This document shows positions 1 through 7,425 of a DNA stretch of 12,182 nt, one piece after another. Every line of letters begins with the position of its first letter. Within the stretch, counting starts at the first letter, position 1. The translations under genes were made by a program, and so were the position numbers. Source of the stretch: Eubacteriaceae bacterium (GTDB lineage Bacteria; Bacillota; Clostridia; Eubacteriales; UBA1433); the NCBI GenBank assembly GCA_012797825.1, contig JAAZOI010000277.1, positions 1-12,182 of the forward strand, in the 5' to 3' direction. Below the pieces are notes generated by a model. It searched no databases. It saw nothing but the letters and a program-made list of their open reading frames with translations, and had not been told where the DNA came from.

Positions 1-1480
1 CGTTGTATATATTAAGCTCTACCATTTTAGGGTCTACCAATATTAATCGTACGTCTTTGGGCGAACTGCGGTATAAAATTGATGCCAGCACAGCGTTTAT
101 GCATACACTCTTGCCCGAGCCCGTTGCTCCGGCTATAAGCATATGCGGCATTTTTTTAAGATCGCACATTAAATTTTGCCCCGATAAATTTTTGCCGAGC
201 GCAACTGCTACGGGTGATTTGTGCTCTCTGAATTCTTTGGATGAAAGAACCTCTCTAATATGAACCGTTGCTATATTTTTATTCGGTATTTCAATACCTA
301 CCGCGCTTTTACCCGGAATAGGCGCTTCTATTCTTACTCTCGGCGCCGCCAATGAAAGCGCGATATCGTCTGATAAATTAACAATTTTATTAACTCTTAT
401 TCCCGCCTGCGGCTCAAGTTCATACCGCGTTACGGTTGGGCCTACCGATATGCCTACAAGTTTTGCGCTTATTCCGAAACTTGCAAGAGTGTTCTGCAGT
501 TTTTCAGCATTTTTTAATGTTTCTTTATGCGCTATATCTCCTGCTGGTTTAGGTTCCGTAAGAAGCGTTACGGGCGGAAAAACATATTTCTCGTTTTTTA
601 TTTCTTTATCTTGGCCTACTTGTATATCTTTTTTAAGTTCGCTTATTATATTTTCATCGGTTTTTTCGCCGTCTTTGTTAAGCTCTATTTTTATAAGCTC
701 GGCTTCTTTATACTTCGGCGCGTTTTTAGCAACATACGCCTGGCTCAATTTAGGATCATTTTTATTCTTATTTGCCTTATTATCCGCACTGCCTGGATCA
801 TCAATCTGCGCCATCCATTTTTCTACTTCGGAAAATGATTTGTCTGATATAGGTTTTTCTTTGTTTTCTTCTATGTAAGCTTCATCTACTAAATCTCTGT
901 CTTTATTATTTAAAGCTCTCTTGTCATTTATATCCTGTATATATTCTCCTATTGTCTTTTTAAACAATAAAAGCAGCAATCCAATTGTTAAGAATATAAT
1001 AAAAAGATACGCTCCGGTTTTAGAAAAAAGCATTACCGTAATTTTGGCAAGCCCCATTCCAAAAAAACCGCCTAAATTATCACTTGTGTTTGTAAATGCG
1101 GCAGTAAGCATATTTTCAAAAAAGGGATCATCAAGATCTGATATGCTTTTAATGTGAAGCAGCGCACAGAAATTAATAAGAAGAATAAACAGAATAAATA
1201 TTTTTTTATTCATCCTAAGAGGACGGTATTGAATTATTATGTATATACTTGATATTAGGAAAACAATCATCATAGCATAGCAGCCTTTATCGCCTACTAA
1301 AAATGTACACACATTTTTATATGCTTCCCCGACAATGCCGGCATTTTTTGCGATAATAGAATAAAATCCGAAGACGCCTAAAAACAATAAAAGAATACCG
1401 ACCAGCTCATTTACAAGCCGCTCTTTTTTCAAGCGTTTTTTTATCGACTCCTGTCTTTTACTCTGTTTTGCCGCAGCCAA
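1..1480 (-). CDS. ftsK: FtsK/SpoIIIE family DNA translocase, N-terminal part (runs off left edge)
   Basis: Membrane-anchored, ATP-driven double-stranded DNA pump that moves chromosomes through the closing division or sporulation septum. The frame is open for 493 codons from position 1480 to the window edge. Residues 1-23 are basic, then come four or five hydrophobic segments (roughly 24-44, 66-84, 93-110, 135-153, 156-173). A charged Lys/Asp/Asn-rich linker (about 175-298) follows, then the alpha domain starting near YVFPPVTLL (299-307). The Walker A motif GATGSGKS is at 451-458 and the beta strand LILVDPK at 479-485. The rest of the motor and the gamma domain lie outside the window. The start is taken as TTG, because AAGGAG (1491-1496) stands 10 nt upstream and no ATG occurs nearby. 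The linker, at about 125 residues, is short. It lies 27 nt behind uppP, probably co-transcribed. FtsK and SpoIIIE cannot be told apart here. Confidence 0.95.
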   Translation of the reverse strand, partial: MAAAKQSKRQESIKKRLKKERLVNELVGILLLFLGVFGFYSIIAKNAGIVGEAYKNVCTFLVGDKGCYAMMIVFLISSIYIIIQYRPLRMNKKIFILFILLINFCALLHIKSISDLDDPFFENMLTAAFTNTSDNLGGFFGMGLAKITVMLFSKTGAYLFIIFLTIGLLLLLFKKTIGEYIQDINDKRALNNKDRDLVDEAYIEENKEKPISDKSFSEVEKWMAQIDDPGSADNKANKNKNDPKLSQAYVAKNAPKYKEAELIKIELNKDGEKTDENIISELKKDIQVGQDKEIKNEKYVFPPVTLLTEPKPAGDIAHKETLKNAEKLQNTLASFGISAKLVGISVGPTVTRYELEPQAGIRVNKIVNLSDDIALSLAAPRVRIEAPIPGKSAVGIEIPNKNIATVHIREVLSSKEFREHKSPVAVALGKNLSGQNLMCDLKKMPHMLIAGATGSGKSVCINAVLASILYRSSPKDVRLILVDPKMVELNIYN

Positions 1481-1490
1481 TATAACTTAT

Positions 1491-1496
1491 CTCCTT
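1491..1496 (-). promoter_or_regulatory. Ribosome binding site of ftsK
   Basis: On the minus strand this reads AAGGAG, 10 nt upstream of the TTG at 1478-1480. It decides the start of ftsK, since the next in-frame ATG lies far inside the membrane domain. Confidence 0.7.
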
Positions 1497-1507
1497 ATGT
1501 ATAATAA

Positions 1508-2341
1508 TTAGAAAAATAATACTTTAACAAGCACTGCACATGCAACTGTCCAGCAGTAGTACGCAAAATATTTCAGTCTTTCTTTCTTTACAACTAATAT
1601 TAAAAGTTTTATTGATAAATACCCGACAATTACTGCCGTTAAAAACCCTATCAGCATAGCGCTTGCCGAAGTGTTTATCGAACCCAGTGAAAAAATATCT
1701 TTTGCTTCTAAAATGCATGCTCCAAGTACGGCAGGCATTGAAAGCAAAAAGCTGAATTCTACAGCGTCCTCTTTTTTAAGGCCGTTAACAAGACCGCCTA
1801 CCATTGTAGTCCCTGAGCGAGATAAGCCCGGCAAAAGAGCCGCCATCTGGAATAAGCCTATTAAAAATGCATTTTTGCCTTTTATCTGCTCAATTTTTAA
1901 TGTATTTTTTCGTCCGATTTTTTCACCGATAATCAAAAGCGCACCCGTAATTATCAGCATAAATGCAATTAATATAATACTGGAGAACGCTTCTGCAAGT
2001 TTATCGTTAAACAAAACCCCGGCAATCCCTGCGGGAATTGATCCGATAATTAAAAAGATAACATATGCTCTATATTTGTCCTTTTTTATCATTAAACTCT
2101 TTTCTCTGAATAAATCCGCAATCATGCAGAAAAACGCTTTGATAATGCCTATGACTGCCTTTCTGTATACAAGAAATACTGCAATCAGAGAACCCAAGTG
2201 AAGCAGCACAGTAAATTCCAGCGCGCCTTCTTTAAGATTCATGAAATTTTGAATAATAGCTAAGTGACCGGAACTTGATACCGGCAAAAACTCTGTCAAC
2301 CCTTGAACCAAGCCTAAAATAAAAGCCTGAAAACCTGTCAT
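1508..2341 (-). CDS. uppP: Undecaprenyl-diphosphatase UppP/BacA
   Basis: Integral membrane phosphatase that converts undecaprenyl diphosphate to undecaprenyl phosphate, recycling the lipid carrier for peptidoglycan and other wall polymers. Its overproduction gives bacitracin resistance in known species. The protein is 277 residues, the normal family length, and almost entirely hydrophobic. The first signature is at residues 13-26: QGLTE followed by FLPVSSSGH, with Glu17 and His26. The second is PGLSRSGTT at 171-179, with Arg175 as the expected phosphate-binding residue. The Glu/Gln-x3-Glu motif has Gln13 in the first place. The start ATG follows GAGG with a 7-nt spacer. It sits between tepA and ftsK, an uncommon neighbour pair, and appears to have its own promoter and a structured leader (2363-2452). 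Family assignment is secure. Confidence 0.95.
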   Translation of the reverse strand: MTGFQAFILGLVQGLTEFLPVSSSGHLAIIQNFMNLKEGALEFTVLLHLGSLIAVFLVYRKAVIGIIKAFFCMIADLFREKSLMIKKDKYRAYVIFLIIGSIPAGIAGVLFNDKLAEAFSSIILIAFMLIITGALLIIGEKIGRKNTLKIEQIKGKNAFLIGLFQMAALLPGLSRSGTTMVGGLVNGLKKEDAVEFSFLLSMPAVLGACILEAKDIFSLGSINTSASAMLIGFLTAVIVGYLSIKLLILVVKKERLKYFAYYCWTVACAVLVKVLFF

Positions 2342-2362
2342 ATGTATACCTCAAAAAAATAA

Positions 2363-2420
2363 TTAAGTAAATTTAATACAATCCTTCCCGTATTTACTTA
2401 AAAATAAAAACGGGACAGGA
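2363..2420 (-). promoter_or_regulatory. Structured uppP leader: two interlocked stems, possible H-type pseudoknot or attenuator
   Basis: Two stems can be drawn in the minus-strand RNA. Stem 1 pairs 2410-2420 with 2382-2391: ten base pairs with one bulged G at 2416, including the CCCGT/ACGGG core. Stem 2 pairs 2392-2401 with 2363-2372: ten perfect pairs, AT-rich. The 5' arm of stem 2 lies in the loop of stem 1 and directly abuts its 3' arm, so the stems are either mutually exclusive or form an H-type pseudoknot with connecting loops of 8, 0 and 9 nt. After stem 2 the RNA reads two U, A, then seven U (2353-2359), directly before the GAGG ribosome binding site. Stem 2 plus the U-tract therefore also resembles a weak terminator. 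I do not recognise a known riboswitch class. The pairing is seen; the function is inferred. Confidence 0.4.
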
Positions 2421-2443
2421 AGTATTTTTTAACTTGATTAATA

Positions 2444-2452
2444 ATTATACCA
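2444..2452 (-). promoter_or_regulatory. Probable extended -10 promoter for uppP
   Basis: The minus strand reads TGGTATAAT, a perfect TATAAT hexamer (2444-2449) preceded by the TGn extension. No good -35 box is visible 16-18 nt upstream; the best, ACAAAT at 2467-2472, is poor, which is tolerable for an extended -10. Transcription would start near 2437, giving a leader of about 95 nt that contains the paired region at 2363-2420. The site lies just past the tepA stop codon. AT-rich sequence makes chance TATAAT matches common. Confidence 0.45.
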
Positions 2453-2460
2453 TAATTATA

Positions 2461-3201
2461 TTATAAATTTGTTTTATTATTTTTATTTTCTTTTATTAAT
2501 TCTTTTAACTTTTTAAGCGATTTATTAAGCCCTCCGACTTCATTAATAAGCCCAATATCAACAGCCTGCTGACCGATTAATATGCTTCCGATATCGTTGA
2601 CCATTTCGGTTGTGTTAAGCATTAATTCTATAAATTTTTCACGCTTTATATTGGAACATGACACAACAAAATCAATAATTCTGTCCTGCATTTTTTTAAA
2701 ATATTCAAAACTCTGCCACACCCCTATTACAAGACCGTTTGTCCTAATCGGATGCAGCGTCATTGTGGCTGTCGGCACAATAAAAGAATAAGACGTACAA
2801 ACCGCTAAAGGAACTCCTATGCTGTGACCGCCGCCTAAAACCAGTGATACACTGGGTTTTGATATGCTTCTTACAAGTTCGGCAATAGCAAGACCCGCCT
2901 CGACATCTCCGCCTAAAGTATTGAGCATTAATAAAACGCCTTCGACACTATCATCTTCTTCAATTTGAGTAAGAATAGGAATTATATGCTCATATTTTGT
3001 AACCTTCTTTTGCGTCTCCAGCATATGCCCTTCAATCTCGCCTATTATCGGAATTACCTTAATTCCGCTTTTACTTTCATCGGTTAAAGCGCCGCCGAAT
3101 TCCTTAATGTTCTCTGCCGCTTCCTCCGCATAATTTTGATCTTCATCGTTTTCATTGTCATTTTTTTCGTTCGAGTTATATAAATTTAATTTCTGATCCA
3201 T
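2461..3201 (-). CDS. tepA: ClpP-like serine protease, TepA/YmfB family
   Basis: Member of the ClpP/crotonase fold group close to Bacillus TepA (YmfB), described as a translocation-enhancing or signal-peptide-degrading protein. It is not the ClpP of ClpXP. The first 45 residues are polar and rich in Asn, Asp and Glu. The catalytic domain starts near residue 47. It shows an oxyanion-type LGGDV at 96-100, the nucleophile Ser127 in GGGHSIGVP (123-131) and the base His150 in TMTLHPIR (146-153). The third triad residue is not obvious. No signal peptide or membrane segment is seen, so a cytoplasmic location is likely. The 246-residue length fits the family. The start ATG is preceded by GGGGTGG with 7 nt spacing, and this ribosome binding site lies inside a terminator-like hairpin. 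The order dapG-tepA-ftsK matches Bacillus and supports the name. Confidence 0.88.
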   Translation of the reverse strand: MDQKLNLYNSNEKNDNENDEDQNYAEEAAENIKEFGGALTDESKSGIKVIPIIGEIEGHMLETQKKVTKYEHIIPILTQIEEDDSVEGVLLMLNTLGGDVEAGLAIAELVRSISKPSVSLVLGGGHSIGVPLAVCTSYSFIVPTATMTLHPIRTNGLVIGVWQSFEYFKKMQDRIIDFVVSCSNIKREKFIELMLNTTEMVNDIGSILIGQQAVDIGLINEVGGLNKSLKKLKELIKENKNNKTNL

Positions 3202-3236
3202 AAAAAAACCACCCCGTATAGATTTGGAATGGTTTT
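3202..3236 (-). terminator. Terminator-like hairpin ending at the tepA start codon and containing its ribosome binding site
   Basis: In minus-strand RNA, 3226-3236 pairs with 3205-3215: eleven base pairs (two of them G-U) around a 10-nt loop (3216-3225). The U-run continues from the stem to 3202, giving seven U immediately before the tepA ATG. The 3' arm carries GGGGUGG, the only visible ribosome binding site of tepA. It can act as an intrinsic terminator behind dapG, as a translational block on tepA, or both. The two G-U pairs become C-A mismatches on the plus strand, so the structure belongs to the minus-strand transcript. Confidence 0.6.
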
Positions 3237-3284
3237 ATTCTATGTGTTTATTTTTGTTTTATACAAATATGTAAACTTGTTTAT

Positions 3285-4469
3285 TTAAAATATTTTCTCA
3301 TGCAATATAGCAACCGACTTTTTCTCATCTTCTTTGTCTACCAGAATTGATATTGTAGTATATGAGTCGGATGACTGCCATACCTGAATATTTTCACTAC
3401 TTAACGCGCTCATAATTTTTGCAATTATTCCCGGCACTCCGGCAATTCGTGAGCCTATTATAGTAATTTTGCTGCAATCTTTTTTTACTTCATATTGCAT
3501 ATTCATTTTTTCAATTACATTCTGAGCTTTTTGCAGATTACTTTTATCTATGATAAATATTGTTTCATCAATAAAAATATTTATCATATCAATGCTTATG
3601 CTGCTATTTGCAAGATTATCAAATAAGCTGTCATTGCCCGCGCCGCTTTTAACTTTAATCTGAACTTGCTTATCTTTTGATGTAATTGCGGTAAACACTT
3701 TATCGTCAGACCAATTTTTAGAAATTTTTGATATTATTGTGCCTGCGCTGTCGCGTCCTTTGCTGGTGTTAAGTACTACAACAGGAACATTTCCTCTTTG
3801 AGCGTACTCAACAGCACGGGGATGTATTACTTTTGCTCCGAATTCCGCAAGCTGGAAAACTTCTTCATAATCAATTTTTTCTATTATATGAGCATTGTCT
3901 ACAACTTTAGGATCAGCCGTCATAACGCCGTCAACGTCTGTGTATATTTCCACACTCTCGGCATTTAAATAAGACCCTAAAGCAGTAGCGGTAATATCGC
4001 TTCCGCCTCTGCCTAAAGTCGTTACTTCGAGCCCTTTACCCTGACCCTGAAATCCGGCAACAATTGGCACGATATCCTGCTGAAGTAATTTTAATATTAT
4101 AGAAGTATCAATGTCAATTATGTCGCTATTTCCGTATATGCCATTAGTTTTAATACCCGCCTGAATACCCGTAAGCGGCATAACCTTATAACCGGCTTTT
4201 TTTATATCTTCCGCAACAACAACGCAGGAGATAATTTCACCGCAGGATACAAGTAAATCTCTGCTGCGTTCATCCATTTCCGCATTATCTGTTACAAGCT
4301 CCAAAAGCGTATCAGTAGCGTAAGCTTCTCCTCGTCTTCCCATAGCTGATACAACAACAACGGGGCTTAATCCTTTTTCTTTGGCATGGGATAAATTTTG
4401 AATAATCATTTCTCTTAACTGGGGCTTATTTACACTAGTGCCGCCGTATTTTTGCACTATTATATTCAT
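3285..4469 (-). CDS. dapG: Aspartokinase (DapG type)
   Basis: Phosphorylates L-aspartate to 4-phospho-L-aspartate, the first step towards diaminopimelate, lysine, threonine and methionine. Numbered from the chosen start (394 residues), the N-terminal kinase motif KYGGTS is at 7-12, TTLGRGGSD at 150-158 and YTDVDGVMTADP at 176-187. The C-terminal third, from about 262, is a pair of ACT regulatory domains; IIGSRIAGVPG (337-347) begins the last one. The length fits single-function Firmicutes aspartokinases. Two ATGs are possible. The upstream one (4478) leaves only 2 nt after AAGGAG, and the one at 4469 leaves 11 nt; the latter gives the family-typical beginning MNIIVQKYGG. Neither spacing is ideal. 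The position between the YlmC gene and tepA supports DapG, the diaminopimelate-sensitive isozyme of Bacillus; effector specificity is inferred. asd and dapA, its usual neighbours, are absent. Confidence 0.93.
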   Translation of the reverse strand: MNIIVQKYGGTSVNKPQLREMIIQNLSHAKEKGLSPVVVVSAMGRRGEAYATDTLLELVTDNAEMDERSRDLLVSCGEIISCVVVAEDIKKAGYKVMPLTGIQAGIKTNGIYGNSDIIDIDTSIILKLLQQDIVPIVAGFQGQGKGLEVTTLGRGGSDITATALGSYLNAESVEIYTDVDGVMTADPKVVDNAHIIEKIDYEEVFQLAEFGAKVIHPRAVEYAQRGNVPVVVLNTSKGRDSAGTIISKISKNWSDDKVFTAITSKDKQVQIKVKSGAGNDSLFDNLANSSISIDMINIFIDETIFIIDKSNLQKAQNVIEKMNMQYEVKKDCSKITIIGSRIAGVPGIIAKIMSALSSENIQVWQSSDSYTTISILVDKEDEKKSVAILHEKIF

Positions 4470-4480
4470 TACAAACATTA

Positions 4481-4486
4481 CTCCTT
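4481..4486 (-). promoter_or_regulatory. Ribosome binding site of dapG
   Basis: The minus strand reads AAGGAG. It is 2 nt from the ATG at 4476-4478 and 11 nt from the ATG at 4467-4469. The second is preferred because 2 nt is too close for efficient initiation and because homologues begin there. Confidence 0.6.
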
Positions 4487-4489
4487 GAT

Positions 4490-4726
4490 TTATATATCGA
4501 CCATTATTGTGTCTATTCCGATTTTAATTATTTTCTCCAACGGTATCTGCACATTCAGATCTTCATTGGCAAAGATAAAAAAACCCTGCTTTACCTGCCC
4601 GAGAACAATGGCCTCAATTTTTCCTGTTGTTTCATTTATAATTAAATCGCACGATTTAAAATTTGCCATTCTCTGGCCTGTGTTAATATTGACTATGTCC
4701 TTATCGCGCATTTCCGTTAATTTCAT
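4490..4726 (-). CDS. ymxH: YlmC/YmxH family PRC-barrel protein
   Basis: Small protein of 78 residues, the typical length of the Firmicutes YlmC/YmxH group, which has a PRC-barrel-like fold. Some members are annotated as sporulation proteins, but their biochemical role is not established. Recognisable features are the beginning MKLTEMRDKDIVNI, the pattern GKIEAIVLG in the middle and the end LEKIIKIGIDTIMV. No catalytic motif, signal peptide or membrane helix is visible. A GTG at 4735 would add three residues, but it lies inside the AAGAGGTGG ribosome binding site, so the ATG at 4726 is preferred. It lies 20 nt upstream of dapG in the same position as ymxH in the Bacillus pnp-dapG region. Assignment rests on overall sequence look and synteny. 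Confidence 0.8.
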   Translation of the reverse strand: MKLTEMRDKDIVNINTGQRMANFKSCDLIINETTGKIEAIVLGQVKQGFFIFANEDLNVQIPLEKIIKIGIDTIMVDI

Positions 4727-4731
4727 ACAAA

Positions 4732-4756
4732 CCACCTCTTAATAATTTATGAGGTG
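4732..4756 (-). promoter_or_regulatory. Hairpin over the ymxH ribosome binding site
   Basis: On the minus strand CACCTC (4751-4756) can pair perfectly with GAGGTG (4733-4738) around a 12-nt loop. The second arm is the core of the AAGAGGTGG ribosome binding site (4732-4740), 5 nt from the ATG at 4726. Six pairs with a 12-nt loop make a modest hairpin. It could hold back initiation unless ribosomes finishing dut, whose stop is upstream at 4775-4773, or a trans-acting factor open it. Confidence 0.35.
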
Positions 4757-4772
4757 TGCGTGCATTATATTA

Positions 4773-5222
4773 CTACACTCCTGAAGAGCCGAATCCTCCT
4801 TCATTTCTCTGTGTGACATCCAGCTCTGCAACTTGTGAAAGCTGCGCTTGCGTTAATTTGCATATTACCATCTGCGCGATTCTGTCGCCTTTTTTTATTT
4901 GATACGGAGTATTTGATATAGTAGTCATTATAATTTTTATCTCACCGCGATAATCCGCATCTATTGTTCCTATTCCGTTGACAAGCATTACGCCGTGTTT
5001 TAATGCAAGTCCGCTGCGGCATCTTATCTGGGCTTCGTAACCTTTAGGAAGCTCAATATAAAGTCCAGTTCCTACCAGGCTTACTTTGCAGTTTTCTAAC
5101 AGCATATCTTCATTTGCGAATATATCCATTCCCGCAGCGTCTTCAGTCGCATATTGAGGAAGGGGATTACCTGACTTATTGACGATTTTTACAATGACAT
5201 CATTCATAATATTCCGACTCAT
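4773..5222 (-). CDS. dut: dUTP diphosphatase (dUTPase), trimeric family
   Basis: Hydrolyses dUTP to dUMP and pyrophosphate, keeping uracil out of DNA and supplying dUMP for thymidylate synthesis. All five motifs of the homotrimeric dUTPase family are present in 149 residues: AGMDIF (30-35), RSGLALKHG (69-77), NGIGTIDADYRGEI (82-95, with the water-activating Asp in the IDADY segment), GDRIAQMVI (112-120) and the C-terminal RNEGGFGSSG (139-148) that closes over the base. The ATG overlaps the pnp stop by one base (TAATG), which suggests translational coupling; no strong ribosome binding site is visible. A second ATG at 5207 would remove five non-conserved residues and cannot be excluded. It ends with TAG, the only one in the window. 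Confidence 0.95.
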   Translation of the reverse strand: MSRNIMNDVIVKIVNKSGNPLPQYATEDAAGMDIFANEDMLLENCKVSLVGTGLYIELPKGYEAQIRCRSGLALKHGVMLVNGIGTIDADYRGEIKIIMTTISNTPYQIKKGDRIAQMVICKLTQAQLSQVAELDVTQRNEGGFGSSGV

Positions 5223-7393
5223 TAACGTTTATTGTATCCGCCTCTGTTCCTGTCATTACCTCTGTCATTTGGTCTGTCATTTCGTTTCGGCCGTTCCGGC
5301 TCAACGTAACCTTCCGGTTTGGGCAGAAGATCTTTCATTGAAAGATTAATTCTTCCTCTGTTATCTATCTCAACCACTTTTACTTTTACTATATCTCCAA
5401 TATTTACAACGTCAGTAACGTTTTTGACATGTTCGTACGCAAGCTTTGAAATATGCACCATGCCTTCTTTTCCCGGAAGAAGTTCAACAAAAGCGCCGAT
5501 TTCCATAATGCGAGTTACTTTTCCCTCGTAAACTTCACCGACTTGTACTTCTTTTATTATAGCCTCTATTAATTTTTTAGCTTTTTCTGCATTTTCCAGA
5601 TTCGGCGAAGATATATAAGTTTTACCGTCATCCATTATGTCTATTTTTACGCCGGTTTCTTCAATTATCTTGTTAATCATTTTGCCGCCCGGTCCTATTA
5701 CTTCACCTATCTTATCGTTAGGAAGCTGCATGGAAAGCATTCGCGGAGCATATTTGCTCATCTCGGCTCTCGGCTCGCTTATTGCCTGGGCCATTTTATC
5801 TAAAATAAACAGTCTGCCTACTCTTGCCTGTTCAAGGGCTTGTGTGAGCACTTCTTTATTTATACCGTCAATTTTAATATCCATCTGAATTGCGGTAATT
5901 CCTTCTTTTGTGCCCGCTACTTTAAAGTCCATGTCTCCGTTATGGTCTTCTATTCCCTGAATATCGGAAAGTATGCTTATACTGTCGTCCTCTTTGATAA
6001 GCCCCATAGCAATACCTGCTACCGGCGCCTTTATCGGTACGCCTGCGTCCATTAACGATAAGGTCGAACCGCACACACTTGCCTGCGAACTCGAGCCGTT
6101 TGACATTAAAATTTCCGATACCACCCTTATTGTATAAGGAAAATCATCCTGAGACGGTATCACAGGTTCAAGCGCCCTGCCCGCCAAAGCTCCGTGACCA
6201 ATTTCTCTTCGTCCCGGTCCTCTGCTTGGTTTTGTTTCTCCGACAGAATATGACGGGAAATTATAATGATGCATATAGCGTTTAAATTCTTCATCAGTTA
6301 TTCCGTCAATTACCTGCACATCAGAAAACGCACCGAGTGTAACAACGGATAGGGCTTGTGTTTGCCCTCTTGTAAATAATGCGCTTCCGTGCACTCTGGC
6401 AAGAAGGCCGACTTCACATGAAATAGGACGTATTTCATCCATCGCTCTTCCGTCAGGACGTATTTTTTCTTTTGTTATCATTGTGCGCACAAGAGATTTT
6501 TCAAGTTTTTCTATAGCCTGACCGATTTGCGCTTCATTTCCTTCAAATTCTTCTGCGAGCGCGTCCATAATTTCTATGCCTGCTTGTTCAACAGCTTCTT
6601 CACGCGCTGTTTTGTCGCGGTTTCTAAGAGCCGCATCCATTTTGTCTTTACCAATTTGCGCAACCCTTGCTACAATTTCATCTGACGGCAAATGGAATTG
6701 AACTTCTTTTTTCTGTTTTCCGACCTGCTGTATAATCTGCTCCTGGAACGCAACTATTTTCTTAATTTCCTCATGGGCTGTCAGTATGGCCTGTATCATT
6801 AATTCTTCGCTTACTTCACTTGCTCCCGCTTCGACCATCATAATAGCGTCTTTTGTTCCCGATACTATTAATTCAAGCTCGCTTTTATCTCTTTGTTCTA
6901 CAGTAGGATTAATAATAAGTTCTCCGTCTTTATAACCCATTGAAACAGAACCCGTAGGCCCGTTAAAAGGAATATCGGATATTGATAGCGCTATTGATGA
7001 TCCAATCATCGCAACAATCTCAGGAAGGTTGTCCTGCTCTACCGACATAACCGTCGCAACAACCGACACATCATTTCTCATACCGCTAGGAAACAGCGGT
7101 CTTAGCGGTCTGTCTATTAAACGTGATGAAAGTATCGCTTTTTCTGAAGGTCTTCCTTCTCTTTTTATAAATCCGCCGGGAATTTTCCCTACAGAATATA
7201 ATTTTTCTTCATAATCAACGCTGAGAGGAAAAAAGTCCATACCCTCCCGCGGTTCTTTGCTCATTGCGGCAGTAACCAACACGTTGGTATCGCCGTATCT
7301 TAAAAATACAGAACCTGCCGCAAGCTGCGCCAGCTGCCCTGTTTCAACTGTTAATTCTCTTCCAGCAAACATTGTTTTAAAAGTATTTTTCAT
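5222..7393 (-). CDS. pnp: Polyribonucleotide nucleotidyltransferase (PNPase)
   Basis: Phosphorolytic 3'-to-5' exoribonuclease that degrades RNA to nucleoside diphosphates; a homotrimer and a central enzyme of mRNA turnover. The 723 residues show the complete domain order. The first RNase PH domain is at about 1-230, with FFPLSVDYEEK and GGFIKREGRPSE. A helical segment spans about 240-305. The second, catalytic RNase PH domain is at about 310-545, with RPDGR at 312-316, SNGSSSQASVCGSTLSLMDAG at 431-451 and Asp487/Asp489 in HNGDMDFK. The KH domain has IGPGG at 566-570. The S1 domain is at about 617-688. The tail from 700 is rich in Arg, Asn, Asp and Gly and is probably flexible. AAGGA stands 7 nt before the ATG. 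A hairpin lies between rpsO and pnp. No key residue is missing. Confidence 0.98.
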   Translation of the reverse strand: MKNTFKTMFAGRELTVETGQLAQLAAGSVFLRYGDTNVLVTAAMSKEPREGMDFFPLSVDYEEKLYSVGKIPGGFIKREGRPSEKAILSSRLIDRPLRPLFPSGMRNDVSVVATVMSVEQDNLPEIVAMIGSSIALSISDIPFNGPTGSVSMGYKDGELIINPTVEQRDKSELELIVSGTKDAIMMVEAGASEVSEELMIQAILTAHEEIKKIVAFQEQIIQQVGKQKKEVQFHLPSDEIVARVAQIGKDKMDAALRNRDKTAREEAVEQAGIEIMDALAEEFEGNEAQIGQAIEKLEKSLVRTMITKEKIRPDGRAMDEIRPISCEVGLLARVHGSALFTRGQTQALSVVTLGAFSDVQVIDGITDEEFKRYMHHYNFPSYSVGETKPSRGPGRREIGHGALAGRALEPVIPSQDDFPYTIRVVSEILMSNGSSSQASVCGSTLSLMDAGVPIKAPVAGIAMGLIKEDDSISILSDIQGIEDHNGDMDFKVAGTKEGITAIQMDIKIDGINKEVLTQALEQARVGRLFILDKMAQAISEPRAEMSKYAPRMLSMQLPNDKIGEVIGPGGKMINKIIEETGVKIDIMDDGKTYISSPNLENAEKAKKLIEAIIKEVQVGEVYEGKVTRIMEIGAFVELLPGKEGMVHISKLAYEHVKNVTDVVNIGDIVKVKVVEIDNRGRINLSMKDLLPKPEGYVEPERPKRNDRPNDRGNDRNRGGYNKR

Positions 7394-7425
7394 TTGCTTA
7401 TCCTTCCTATTTGTATATAACTAAT

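Noticed and set aside
118..130. Frameshift in ftsK
   Set aside because: Translating from the TTG at 1480 to the edge gives an uninterrupted frame through Walker A; the gene is merely cut by the window edge.
3..1157. Several plus-strand reading frames up to 142 codons
   Set aside because: They lie antisense to the ftsK frame, which is continuous over all 493 codons and has clear motifs; the plus-strand products are low-complexity Phe/Ser/Ile-rich and resemble nothing.
1671..2201. 176-codon plus-strand frame opposite uppP
   Set aside because: It is a shadow of uppP, whose two signature motifs and length are intact.
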